Shown piece after piece: positions 21,791 through 33,925 of a stretch of DNA of 64,000 nucleotides. The stretch is from Fragum whitleyi. Taxonomy: Eukaryota; Mollusca; Bivalvia; Cardiida; Cardiidae. The first letter of the stretch is position 1; every line of letters starts with the position of its first letter. The notes beneath the pieces were generated by a model that saw only the letters and a list, made by a program, of their open reading frames with translations, was not told where the DNA came from and did not search any database. The stretch covers positions 55,791,566-55,855,565 of the forward strand of contig OX411547.1 in assembly GCA_948146395.1 (NCBI GenBank), in the 5' to 3' direction. Position numbers and translations under genes: made by a program.

Positions 21791-24700
21791 ACTAGAAAGC
21801 CATGAATGGCTTGTGTTGATCCACAGGCTTGAATTTCTTGTAATAGCAAATCTAAGTTTTGACTAGATTTTTAGATATTTTTGGTTTTACTGATGTTTAA
21901 GTGATTTTCAAAGTCTCCAACATTATCAAATATAGAGAAATGACTTCCGCCCATAAAAGACATATTTTTCATCCAATGACAATAATTTTTGGCTGCATGA
22001 TAATGGATCACCCAAGGATCATACTAATGAAGTTTGATTGATATCCATCAGTTACATTCTGAGAAAATGATTTTCAAAGTTTCCACTATATAACATATAG
22101 TGGAAATGACCTCTGCCCATTAAATACAAATTTTTCATCCGATCCCAATAATCTTTGGTAGACTGATAAAGGGTCACACATGGATCATTCATGTAAAATT
22201 TGGTTGATATCTATCAATTAGATTCCGAGAAAATGATTTTCAAAGTTTCCACTATATAACATAGAGAAAAGACCTCCGCCCATAAAATACATATCTTTCA
22301 TCCGATTTCAATCATTTTTTGTAGACTAATAAAAGGTCACCCAAGGATCATTCATCTTAAATTTGGTTGATATATATCGGTTAGATTCTGAGAAAATGAT
22401 TTTCAAAGTTTCCACTATATAACATAATATAGAGAAATGACCTCCGCCCATAAAATACATAATTTTCATCCGATTTCAATAATTTGTTGTAGACTTATAA
22501 AGGGTCACCCAAGGATCATTCATGTAAAATTTGGTTGATATCTATCTATTAGATTCTGAGAAAATGATTTTCAAAGATTCCACTATATAACATATAATCA
22601 AAGGCCTGAAAGGCCTGAATTGAAGACAGGACTGAATATTAACAATTTGGAATGAAAATTGTGGCGTTTTGAGAAGATCTCTTGAGTGGGAATCAAAAAT
22701 TTAAAACAATCATTGATGGTTACATATGGAAACTGCACCTTCCTAACAAATGAATATGCTTTACTTTGAAGACTCATCACTTCCAGATAAACCTATCCCT
22801 CTAGCCAATTCAAGCTTACAAAGAGGGTAACTGCCTTCATAATCGCTATTCATCCCCAAGTGTAAGTTTTCAATATCCTAAATGAAAAATATTCATTTAA
22901 CCAACAGAAATATGGTGGCAATTCCTGTATTCTAAAAACTCATATGAATTATTGCAACCCTGTTTTATAAAATTGTACAGATTTTTCCCAGCAATCCAAT
23001 ATGATCCAAATCCGATTTTTTTCCAGTCAAACTTATTAAGTGGATATGTAAAAATCTTAAATAAAATGTTAATCCACATGACACACATTGCTTACCCCTT
23101 GATGAAGAGCTGAACATTTCATTGCCATGGTGAATATTGCCCTGAATTGGAATTTGTTCAAATTTCTTTTACATTTATTATCTGATCCAGGATTTGACTA
23201 ATTATCTCCACATAGAAGAAGCAATGAAAGTAATACCAATATTCTTATACGTTTACTAGTCAAAGTCAATACCAAGAAGAAGTATTTTCCCGCACAATAG
23301 CTGTAGCTTTTTTTATGAATACCGTTTAAGTTTCTTCCAGGAGTGAAACATTCTATTTCTATTTTTCCATTGAGATATTTCGATCTCCATTTCAGGTTAT
23401 TCTCCTTGCATATGGTCTTACTTAGTAGAAAATTATTTTTACTACAAAATAATATATAAACCTATTAAGACAACCAACCTTTCAGGCCTTTTCCACCGGT
23501 CTGCTTTTCTAGATCAAGATTCGGATTGAACTATCCGGTGAACTATCAATTTTGACAAAACTGCCAAAATGACAGATCAATAAATGAACAGCATTTAACA
23601 CCTTGAGTAGAATTCTTTCAAAGTCCACTCAAGAATGTTACAAATAAATCAATTCCAGTTTCCAAAACAGTTTTTGTTATTGTCAGAAAATTGTCGAAAA
23701 CAAAAGCGGAAACTCAAAACCGGGGTCGCGCATGCGTGGTACTACTGTATAGTATAGGCCATTTGGAACACCACTCGGCCAATCTAACGCATTCGTCACA
23801 ACTCGGCCGATTCCGTAACCTACATTTAGATAGATCTCACTCGGGATCCCTCGGCGATTCTACGGAATAGACCTCGGGAATAATAAGGGCGCAGCCATGA
23901 AAGCGCGTCATATCGCACGCGGGTTTATATGACGTCACAAACATCACTAAGGATGACGTTGCGAAAAAATAAATTAACGCAAGGTTAGAATTGGGCATAT
24001 TATAATTTGAAAACAAAACGCAGTGTTTTACTGCGTTTTGCTTACATATTATAACATGCCAAAATGAACTCCACAGACGTTCGGAAAACATGAAATGAAT
24101 ATACTTTTCTTCAAGCGTATTAACCAGTTTACCACCATGAGGCGAATTACCGAAAAATTGACCAAAAATTACTACACTTACGTCCGAGGTACTTTCCAGT
24201 TTACGAAAAAGACCGAGCGATGTTCCGAATGGATAGATCTGAGACTTCGGAGATTGCCCGATAATTGCCGAATGAATATCACGATCACGATCTGTTGCCG
24301 TTTACGGAAATGACCGAGTGATGTTACGAATGCTGTACAATATGGATAGACAAAACAAGCCTAATAATAAAATAATTTGATAAGCCATCAAAATTTCTCC
24401 AAGTAAAAATTCAAACCTAGGAAATTCCAAGGGTTTACGAGTTTATTCAAATAGCCTTTTGCTATTTTAGTTTTAATCCATTTACACTACGACAGGCCCG
24501 GGAGACGGATAGCGACCTTAAGGACACACAAACACACAATTTTACGAGAAATAGGGAGTCTAAAATGGGTAACTGAAAATAGCTTGCCAATGCTATGCAT
24601 AAAAACAGTTGTAGGATGCAATTGAAAATTTGGAGCAAATGCAAAAGATTGCAGCCGAAAACGCCCTAAAACAGCACCACTTACGAATGTAAAACACGTT

Positions 24701-25328
24701 TCTGCAGGCAACTTCTGCATAGATCACGTGTTCACTCCCCTGAGGTCCCGGCCAGAATTTAGGTCAGCACCAAAATTTTACGGTATATTGCTACACTATT
24801 GATTATTTTTGCCGCGTTTATTTTTATGAATGGGTCTACCTTTTTGAGCGTAATGACACATGTAGGCTTGTTATCAAAATCCGATGGCGACGATCCCTAT
24901 ATTGAAAGACAGGTAAACCTGTCTTCAATAAAAAAATGACCTCCGTCCATAAAATACATACTGTTCATCTGATTTCAATATTATTTTGTAGACTGATAAA
25001 GGGTCACACAAGGATCATTCATGTAAAATTTAATTGGTATCCATCAATTAGAACCTGAGAAAAGTCACTTTTTACCATATTTGGAAATTAGCCACGCCCA
25101 TTAAATCCATGCTTTTCATTGGATCAAAATTTCTTGAACAGCTTTGAAAGAGGGTCATCCAAGGATCATTCCTGTGAAGTTTGGTTGAAATCCATCCAGT
25201 AGTTTCTGAAAAGAAGATTTTTAAAGAAAAGGTTTATGACCGCACGCACGGACGGACGGACGCACGCACGCACGACGGACACAATGCCATGACAATAGCC
25301 CCAGTGGCTTTCAGCCAGTGGAGCTAAA
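21791..25328 (+). mobile_element. Pearl-like family 2 element, interrupted
   Basis: The 5' end ACTAGAAAGCCATGAATGGC has a 7-bp stem AAGCCAT/ATGGCTT. About 165-bp cores are marked by TAGACTGATAAAGGGTCAC. The 3' part has a CACGGACGGACGGACGCACG tract (25244-25280) and the end TGGCTTTCAGCCAGTGGAGC-TAAAA. A 2.3-kb insertion splits it between CACTATATAACATAT and GAAATGACCTCC-type sequence. Confidence 0.68.
22602..24925. mobile_element. Innermost insertion of about 2.3 kb, unclassified
   Basis: The ends are marked by a 5' hairpin AGGCCTGAAAGGCCT, then ATTGAAGACAGG at about 22619, and a 3' hairpin GAAAGACAGGTAAACCTGTC-TTCAAT at about 24903-24929, so ATTGAAGACAGG is inverted at the two ends. The inside has no open frame with recognisable domains. 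At 23760-24310 lies a CG-richer patch (ACTCGGCC, CGGAATAGACCTCGG, GACGTCAC). It is probably non-autonomous or decayed; boundaries are good to about 5 bp. Confidence 0.55.
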
Positions 25329-26493
25329 AAGCAGATGTCAACAAGGAGATAATTTCTACATAAGATCAATACCATGAATTGTTTTTAGCCAAGAGCAAGA
25401 AAAATATGCTTTTTCACACTTCGATTCTATATAAAAAGGGATGCATACGGGTGGAGCCTAAATATGACCCCAGGAACTTGATTTGAAAAAAACTTGGTAG
25501 AGGTCCACTAGATGATGCTACATACTTAATATGAAAGCTGTCTGTCTTCTGGTTTCAGAGAAGACGATTTTTTTTAACATTTTCCTATTTTCTTCATTGT
25601 GATCGGATGAGCTAAAAGGAACGTACCCCGGTGGAGCCCAAATATGACCCCAGGGTCTTGATATGAACAAACATTGTAGAGGTCCACTAGATGATGAAAC
25701 ATACCAAATATGAAAGCTGTCTGCAAACTGCTTTCAGAGAAGATGATTTTTAAAGATTTTCCTATTTTAATACATCGTGCTAAGATGAGATAAACGGGAT
25801 GTGCCCGGTTGGAGCCCAAATATGATCCAAGGGTCTTGATATGTACAAACTTGGTAGAGGTCCACTAGATGATGCTACAAACCAAATATGAAAGCTGTCT
25901 GCCATCTGGTTTTAGAAATGAAGATTTTTTGAAAATTTTCCTTCTTTACCATTTGTTCTCAGAAGAGCTAAAAGGGTTGCGCCCAGTCTGGTTTCAGAGA
26001 AGAAGATTTTCGCTCTTTGATAGTATGTAAAAAGGGTTGCGCCCGGGAAAATCCCAAATATGACCCTGGGATCTTGATATGAACAAACTTAGTACAGGTC
26101 CACTAGATGATGCTACATGCCAAATATGAAAGCTGTCTGCCTTCTGGTTTCAGAGAAGAAGATTTTTGAAGATTTTCCTATTTTCAACCATTTTGTTAAG
26201 GGTAAAGGGAAAGTTGAGGTTGGATTTAATTCATTTTGACAACCTTGGTAGAGCTTAACCCAAGGAACATCCCTGCCAAGTTTCATCAAGCTTGGCCCAC
26301 TGGTTTAGGAGGAGAAGATGTTTAAAGAAATTGTGGACGACGGTTTACGCACGACAGACGATGGACATTGTATGATACCATCAGCTCACCTTGAGCACTT
26401 CGTGCTCAGGTGAGCTAAAAATGGATATATGCTTTTTTTTATCTTGCCTTTTCTATTAATGATGTATTCTTGTCCATGTGAATACTTTACCAA

Positions 26494-27666
26494 ACAAGAG
26501 GACCATGATGGTCCTAGATCGCTCACCTGCGTCTCTTTGACCCCTGTGACATCACATTAATTAAATGGACAGATGTCAAAAAGGAGATAATTTCTACATA
26601 AGATCAATGCCATGGAATGTTTTCAGCCAAGGGGGAAAACAAATATGCCTTTTTGCTCTTTGATTCTATGTAAAACAGGATGCACTCAGTTGGAGCCAAA
26701 ATGTGACCCCAGGGTCTTGATATGGACAAACTTGCTAGAGGTCCATAAGATGATGCTACAAACTAAATATGAAAGCTGTTTACCTTCTGGTTTCAGAGAA
26801 GAAGATTTTTGAAGGTTTTCCTATTTTCATCAATCATACTCAGATGAGCTAAAAAGGATGCTCCCGGATGCAGCCCAAATATTAGCCCTAGGGTCTTGAT
26901 ATGAACAAACTTGGTAGGGACCAACTAGATGATGCTACATACCAAATATGAAAGCTGTGTGCCCTCTGGTTTCGGAAAAGAAGATTTTAAAAGATTTCGC
27001 TCTTTGATTCTATGTAAGAATGGTTGCGCCCGGGTGGAGCCCAAATATGATCCTAGGGACTTGATATGAACAAAGTTAGTATAGGTCCACTAGATGATGC
27101 TACATTCCAAATACGAAAGCTGTCTGTCATCTGGTTTCAGAAGAAGATTTTTGAAGATTTTCATTTTTTTATCCTTTTCGCTCAGAAGAGCTATAAGGGA
27201 TGAGCCTGGGCAAAGCCCAAATATGACCCAATGGTCTTAATATGAACAATCTTGGTAGAGGCCCACTAGGTGATGCTACATACCAAATACAAAACTGTCT
27301 GCCATCTGGTTTCAGAGAAGATTTTTTTTTTAAAAATTGCTCTTTGATTCTATGTAAAAAGGGTTGTGCCTGGATGGAGCCCAAATATGACCCCAGGGTC
27401 TTGATATGAACAAACTTGACAGAGGTCCACAAGATGATGCTACATACCAAATATGATAGCTGTCTGTCCTCTGGTTTCAAAGAAGAAGATTTTTGAAGAT
27501 TCTCATATTTTCACCATTTTTGTTAAGGGTGGATTTCATTTATTTGTACAACTTTGGTAGAGCTTGACCCAAGGAACATCCCTGCCAAGTTTCATCAAGC
27601 TTGGCCCACTGGTTTAGGAGGAGAAGATGTTCAAGGAAATTGTGGACAACGGACAACTGACATTGT
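26494..27666 (+). mobile_element. Pearl-like family 1 element, 3' end lost
   Basis: The 5' end CAAGAGGACCATGATGGTCC-TAGATCGCTCACC is nearly identical to the other family 1 starts. Cores of about 170-180 bp are marked by GCCCAAATATGA..CC and GGTCCACTAGATGATGCTAC. It stops after GTGGACAACGGACAACTGAC without the terminal hairpin. Confidence 0.68.
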
Positions 27667-27849
27667 AAATCTTGCTGTGTATGCCCCAAGAAAATCAAAT
27701 ATTTGTGAGCTGAATTGCGTAAACAAGAAATGATTAAGAACAGACGAACGGACAGACAGGAACCTGATACCATCTTTAAAGCTCTTCTAGCCTTCAGACA
27801 GCTGGGGCACAAAATGGTTTCATACAGTTAGGAACATTGTGATATTGAA

Positions 27850-28955
27850 ATAAGAGCTTCACAGAGCAGCGCATATACGCCCGATGGGGCTTATCAGTAA
27901 CCTTGGCTTGTCAGTAACGTGAGCTCGAATGATAGCTAGAAAAATTGCAGACAGACAGACGACTGGGGCCATAACATAGTATGACCCCTTGAGTGTAAAT
28001 TGAAAATGGTTTTATGCACAACTATATGCCAAACAGTCATTTTGCAAGTTTCAGTTCATTCCAATTCAAAGTGTGATGAGTTGCTCACAAAAGAAATATA
28101 GTGAATTTCAAACAATTCAAGGGCAGATAATACAAGAAAGACCCAAGCTTTTTGAATTTCTGAAGTCTTTAAGTTCAACCAAATATCAGGGATACATTGT
28201 GGCAAGATTCATTTCAATCCAATCAAATTTGTAGGAGTTGTGCACATCCCCCCCCCCCCAAAAAAAAAAAAAAAATCTGTAATTTTAAACTATTTTGTGA
28301 AGTAAATGGCAGATCAATCAGGAACTACTTTACATGTGAAAAATATTTAGTCCTAAGCACAAATAGACAACCTACAGAGTCATTGTGGCAAGTTTCTTTC
28401 ATTCCCATCCAAAATGTGGGAGAAAATGAGCTGACAAAAATTTTGTTTTTCATTCAACTCAAGGGCAGATAATTCACGATAACTCAAGAATGACTGGAGC
28501 ATTTTGAATTGAAAAGTCTTATGCACAACTATACATCATAGAGAGTTGTTGTGTCTAGTTTCAGCTCATTTCAATTGATAGTTAAGGAGGAGTTGCACAC
28601 ACATAAAAAAAGTGATTATCTTTTAATTCAAGGGCAGATAATTCAAGATTTCTCAGGAATGACTGGAGCGATTTGAATTTTAAAGGTCTTATGCACAAAT
28701 AGACATCATAGGGAGTATTTTTTTCTAGTTTTAGCTTATTCCCATTGATAGATTAAGAGAAGTTACGCACACAAAAAACAATGATTTTCGTTAAATTCAA
28801 GTGCAGATAATTCAAGATTTCTCAGGATTGACTGGAGTGGTTTGAATTTCAAATGTCTTATGTACAACTAGACATGATAGAGAGTAATTGTGCCAAGTTT
28901 CAGCTCATTCCCATTGATAGTTTAGGAGGGGTTGCGCAAACAAAAAAATGCTAAT
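27850..28955 (+). mobile_element. Pearl-like element with 169-bp cores
   Basis: It starts AATAAGAGCTTCACAGAGCA. The landmark GGGCAGATAATTCA recurs at 28463, 28632 and 28801 (169-bp period), with an earlier diverged unit near 28121. The 3' end is not clear. An inverted AAGGGCCC-type 3' hairpin was not found. Confidence 0.55.
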
Positions 28956-31077
28956 GTTTAAAGTTTATTAACCCTTGTCATGCTGAACCCAGAATATCCT
29001 GCTTTGGTAGAAGGTATAGACTTAGATCAGACTGCACATGATTTAAGTTTTTATCACTTGATTTTTCATTTCAAATGTAAAAAGTTTATTTTTGTAGAAT
29101 ACCTATATTATGCTGCCTTGCAAAACTTGCATCCAGCGGTGTCATTACTTTGACTCTTATGCAATCATAATTTTATATTAGTGGTTTCAATCAATTTTCG
29201 TGCATTCTGATTGGCCGAAAAAATAATTTTATTCATCAATGAAAACAATTTTGAGTAGGTGTTTATTTCATAAGCGTGCACAAAAAGGAGTCCCACATGA
29301 TATCTGTCTCACTATAGTGAAATCTTTACATTATTGCTTCATTAAATTACAAGATATGAAGAGAGTAGTTTTTGATATCATGGAGTTATGATTCTTAAAA
29401 CCTAATTCAACCCATGTATGAATCTGCTTTGCGTATTCATACAGTGTGATAAGGTTTTTAGTTTCATTCCTCAATGAAATCAACAAATATTCTCTTCATC
29501 TCTTTAAAGAAATTTTTATTCAGCATGACAAGGGTAAACCCTACCTTACAGTAAATATCTTGCTTTTTCAAAACATGCATAAACCACATTTAAGTAGTTG
29601 CAGTAATCTTTGTTTGCAAAGGAGACTTAACTGATAAAAAAAGATATTTTTCATTTCTCATAATATATTTCAAACTACATGTATGTATATGATGAATCAT
29701 GGTACACAATTTTCAATTTAAACAATATATATGACCTGTCATGCAAAAAGGAACCATCTTAGAACTCTGTAAAATAAATGATTGAAAAAGAGATTGGTAA
29801 ACGCCAACCAGAGGTAGCATTTTCAAAAGTTTTTCAGAGGAAGGTAGATCTATTTTGCTAGATTCAGAAAATTTTCAAAATGCAATAAGTTTCGATCCTT
29901 GTCAGACTGAGCAGTCCACCCAGTCAGAAAAGGGTCAACACTTCATGCTCTACCTAGATGGTCCCTTTTTCGCGTGACAGGTCACATGTATATAGAAGAT
30001 AATTGTTTGTTCTAGAGTAAGATCAAATCTTTCAGTTTAGCCACGAGTGAAAATATAGCTTTTGTTGTTAACAAATGAAATATTTTTCAATTTTACAGTA
30101 AATATCAAATGGTTTTTCTATTTCTTTACTGCAAAAAGAAAGAGACAAAGAATAAACTTTTGGGACAAGTCCTTTTAAAGTGTGTCTTTCATCTTGATTA
30201 CTAGACAATATAATGGCATCATGGATATAAGGGGGGGGGTACCATAAAATGGGACCAAATTGAATGAAAAAAGGTATGATTTTTTGGTAATTTCACTGGT
30301 TTGCCAGTGAAATTACGGAGTGATAATCTACCATTATTTTCAAGCTTTTTCTTCAGATAGATAAATAGATAGATTTCAAATCACAAAATTATAAATTGTA
30401 TCTAATGTATTCATTCATCATTAGATTCTGCCTTGCATTGTCTCATTGGAATCGTCTTTAGAAGACAATTCAAATGAGGTGATACATGTATGGCAGAATT
30501 CTATTTTTATTTACTACTGTAGAAGCAACTCTAATTTTTGACTTACGCAACAAATGATCGAAAGATGTTTCATAAATAGGCCCCAGGTTATTAAACTTTC
30601 TCATTCTCAACCCGAAATGTTCTTCAATTTCAACTTCAGATAAAAGTCGTAATTCTGTTGTAACCACTTCTTAGTATTATCTTTATCGTTCATGCATTTA
30701 TTTGAATTCTTAATTTGAGAAAATTCTCAGTTGAGCACAAAAAAAGATTTATAACCACAGGCCCGAATTTTTTTCTATTTTTGGATCAGTAACAAGTAAA
30801 ATTGATTGGTTGATTGGTTCTTGCAGTCATACATTTTCTGCACTGTCAATTAAAGCAATTAAAAATTTATCCCTTTTCTGACGGTGCAGGCCCTAAATTT
30901 GAATTCCTTGTGATTTATACTATAGAAAATATTGTTGGAACGGAAGTAATTACTTGCATGAAGCAATCTCTTTTTACCCAACAATGTTCCACTACATTTG
31001 ATTGTTTCTTTTCAACTTTGACTCTCTTTACATTGTTGTCTGAAATGGCCTTGAATTTGACAAAGTCTAAAATTTGA
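28956..31077. other. Unassigned AT-rich sequence
   Basis: It contains a TTAACCCTTGTCATGCTGAA MITE end at 28971, a CACGAGTGAAAATATAGCTT hairpin-family half at about 30040-30095, a GTAATTTCACTGG/CCAGTGAAATTAC hairpin at about 30290-30318, and a TTGGAATCGTCTT/AAGACAATTC hairpin near 30447-30480. No exon or RNA gene was recognised. Confidence 0.35.
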
Positions 31078-31568
31078 ACAAGAGCACAGCCCACAGGTGT
31101 CTACACTCGGTTAATGATTGCTGGATGGTGGAATAAAATCTAAATAGGGGCGTAATTTGCAAAAAATGCATCTAGATTTATCCCCCTTAATAGTATATGT
31201 TTCTCTTTTCAATTGTGAACATTTAAGCCAAGTAATGCCTTCAGTAGAACCAAGGATATCACAAAATGTCAGAGTTTTCACACGTCAACAATAACAACAA
31301 CAACACCAAGGCTTAAGTGATACTTTTTGAGCTCAATTTGAGAAAAAGTCATTAAGGGTTTAGGCCCTATTTCTGTGCTTTCAAATGGAATGTTCCCATT
31401 ATCAATATAAAATCATTCTTGAGATCTTAACAAATATTCTGAACAAGAAATACAAGGATTAGGCTAAAACTGTAGCCTCTAGAATGTTAACACTAAAACT
31501 AGTGATGATGGATGCGAAATTATCACAAACCTCCCAATGGCACAATGTGCCTAGGAGAGCTAAAAATC
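31078..31568 (+). mobile_element. Short pearl-like element with both ends
   Basis: The 5' end is AACAAGAGCACAGCCCACAG. The 3' end is a hairpin GGCACAATGTGCC followed by TAGGAGAGCTAAAA, the same hairpin-spacer-CTAA layout as the larger elements. The body has a decayed core unit (GCCTCTAGAATGTTAACAC) near 31472. Confidence 0.55.
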
Positions 31569-32507
31569 TCCTTTTTAGAGTTACAGAAAGGTTTGTGTTT
31601 TTTCCATATTTATATAACCTGTAGTAACCAGTAAATCTTATGTCAAACAACAACTTAGGCGACCAATAAAACTCGGTTGCTTAAAAGATTGGTTGCTTAA
31701 TAAGGGATTTGGAATTCCCTTGCCCAACTTGTCAAACTCGGTTTTTCCACTTGTGGGCAAGTACATTTTCTAGGCATATTGTCCGTGGACAAGAAAATAC
31801 CCAAGCAAATCTTCAAAAAGAACCAAAAAGATCTAGGAGAAAAATCATCTTTTTGTTTGTATCAAAGGGACAAAAAAAAATGTCTTCAATGAAGAAAATG
31901 CTGGGTAACAGCATTTTCTTCATTAAAAAAACAGAGTTTCTTTCAATATTTTAATTCATTTTTTAGGGCAATTTCATTTTGATCCTGGACAAGTAGAGAA
32001 TTGACTTTTACTTGTCCATTTGTCCATGGACAAGTAGATATAAGTTGTATTTCCACTACCCTGTTTATACAGTATTTCATGATAAAAAAGACAGATCATT
32101 TGATGGCATATATTGATTATTCTATAAGTCTACTCTTAAAGATTCCTCTGATATAAGAACCCATAAGAATCGCCACCTACTATAATTGAGCCTGTTTGTG
32201 ACCTTCCCAACAATTTCATAAGTGCACAATATTAATACATTGACCAGCCTGTGCATCTATTCTTCACAGGCTGGTCAGAGTCTTCAATGTGCGCCTAATA
32301 GATAGTTATGGAATTATTCTGACTATGCACCATTTTTGATGCAGTGTGGGGATGTCCAGGTAACTAAATGTCAGTCCATCACTCATGCATCAAATAGTTG
32401 GAAATGTCATGCACAGGCTCAATTACATTATTCAAGCCTAATCAAGCTAAAGTTACAACAGAGTTTAAGTTTCCATAAACTGCCCTGCATTCAGTGTGTT
32501 CAGGTTC
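31569..32507. other. Sequence downstream of the zinc-finger gene, no gene seen
   Basis: It includes ACTTGTCCA-rich sequence at about 31985-32030 and a CCAGCCTGTG...CACAGGCTGG hairpin near 32242-32276. Part of it may be 3' UTR of the minus-strand gene. Confidence 0.35.
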
Positions 32508-32661
32508 CTAGCCTCCAGCCGCTATCTCACACAGGTCTACGATTATCAACCCATTGGTGAGAGACAAATAGTCGGAAAGAATGAGTGCCGCCGTCGGGGA
32601 TCGAACCCGCGAACTCTAGATTGACAGTCCCACGTGCTACCAACTGCGCTATGACGGTGGC
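32508..32661 (-). mobile_element. SINE-1 with tRNA-Tyr-like head in the gene's 3' region
   Basis: On the minus strand the head reads CACCGTCATAGCGCAGTTGG...GGACTGTCAATC...GGGTTCGATCCCCGACGGCG: intact A-box (TAGCGCAGTTGG) and B-box (GGTTCGATCCC), a cloverleaf with mismatched arms and an anticodon position reading GTC. The matching copy at 52895 reads GTA, as in tRNA-Tyr. The body (CCAATGGGTTGATAATCGTA, GATAGCGGCTGGAGGCTA) matches that copy, so this is a SINE and not a tRNA gene. It starts 27 bp after the zinc-finger gene's stop codon, in the same orientation. Confidence 0.7.
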
Positions 32662-32687
32662 TTGGTTTATGACCTGAATAAATTTTC

Positions 32688-33925
32688 CTAGTTAATTATT
32701 TCGAATCTATCCATGACAGGTTCTTCTCCGAAGTGCGCCAATACATGTTGCTCGTACGTTTCCTGTGGGATCGTCAATGGAAAAACATCGCCGCACATTG
32801 GACATGCCCTATCATCTTCTGATTGGTCATTTCCCTGGGGCTGTAAAGTAGCATGTGTTTCCTCACCGCTATCGAAACACTCAAAAACATGTCTCTGGAA
32901 CTGCTCCATAGTTAATCGTGAAAATTCTTCATTACACGCAGGACATATTTTCAATGCAGAAACGCTATCATTTGATTCATCGACAGGTTGATATTGAGGA
33001 GACTGGTGTTCTACGGCAGTCCGATTAGGGATTGTCAAAATTGGATCATTTACATAAATGGAGTGATCATAGTCATTATTTGGACTTTCTGTCACTCTTT
33101 TATTTTGAAATACATTTTCATAATTAGTTTGATTTGCAAGTCTTGCTGGTATTTTTTCGTTGTTACCCATAATTCGACCTTGAGCATAGACATTTTCATA
33201 CGATCTAGTTGAAGAAGGAAACTCTAATTGTGTAATAGGCTGATATTGAGTGTTACTTTCATTAGTTGGAGATGGTGCCCTTACAATAATTTCAGATCGT
33301 GTCATTCTATCAGGAACTCTCGACGAAGATGGAAAATTATTTTGTACTAAGTTTGGTTGACTCACATTATTTATCAGTGTTCTTGGTCGAGCACCATAAT
33401 TTAAACCAATATTAGGAATATCCATTACACCAGTCTGGTCATTATCGGGACTAGAATTACGAATACCTGTCGGAGAATAAGAACCTGTTCTATGAACATT
33501 GTTACGACTACCAGTAAGTCCTCTTGGACTAACATTACTTCTCTTTGCATCACTAACATTACTTCCTCCAACCATTACCATCGGTTGACTTTGCTCTGAT
33601 GCAATCATTCGTGGCACATTCGTGTTTCCTGTTGGCATTACAACATCGTTAATACGGGGACTGAGCTGATTTGAAAATTTATCCATTTGTCTGTTATCCC
33701 TTCTATCACTTGATTGTCTAAATATGGAAGAGTTAGGTGAAATTTGTTGCCCTCTGGTGTGCAAGTTAGGCAAAGCAGAGTCTTGTAGACTAGATCCGAC
33801 ATTCATATAGACTGGACTCCTTGGTTTTTCCTCCAACTGTGGGTGGAAGGATGCCCCTTGTGCTGCCTCTCTTTCTTCTATCTTTTCTACTTCTGGCTTA
33901 ATTCTTAATGGAGTGTTCATCGATG
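32688..33925 (-). CDS. Coding exon 2 of the TAX1BP1/CALCOCO-like gene
   Basis: It begins after the acceptor TTTGAATATTTCAG at 33926 with CA, completing an Ala codon, and ends at a TAA. It encodes residues 358-769: the low-complexity middle and both zinc fingers. The middle has four YxN motifs (Tyr397, Tyr600, Tyr626, Tyr648). Confidence 0.88.

Larger units (their letters stand above)
21719..26418 (+). mobile_element. Triple-nested composite of pearl-like elements
   Basis: The outer element is family 1: 5' end AACAAGAGGACCATGGTGGTCC (first 20 bases from 21719) to 21790, resuming at 25329 with GCAGATGTCAACAAGGAGAT and ending at the hairpin GAGCACTTCGTGCTC-AGGTGAGCTAAAA near 26418. Inserted in it is a family 2 element (21791-22601 and 24926-25328), itself interrupted by a third insertion at about 22602-24925. 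Outer cores here have a period of about 179 bp (GAGCC..AAATATGA landmark at 25454, 25634, 25812), unlike the 145-bp cores of the 6552 element. Confidence 0.68.

Noticed and set aside
24095..24313. 72-codon basic frame (+) inside the innermost insertion
   Set aside because: No transposase or other domain recognised, and the surrounding sequence contains stops and hairpins.
32583..32661. Functional tRNA gene on the minus strand
   Set aside because: Promoter boxes are good, but acceptor and T arms have mismatches and the sequence continues into a SINE body matched at 52895-53170.
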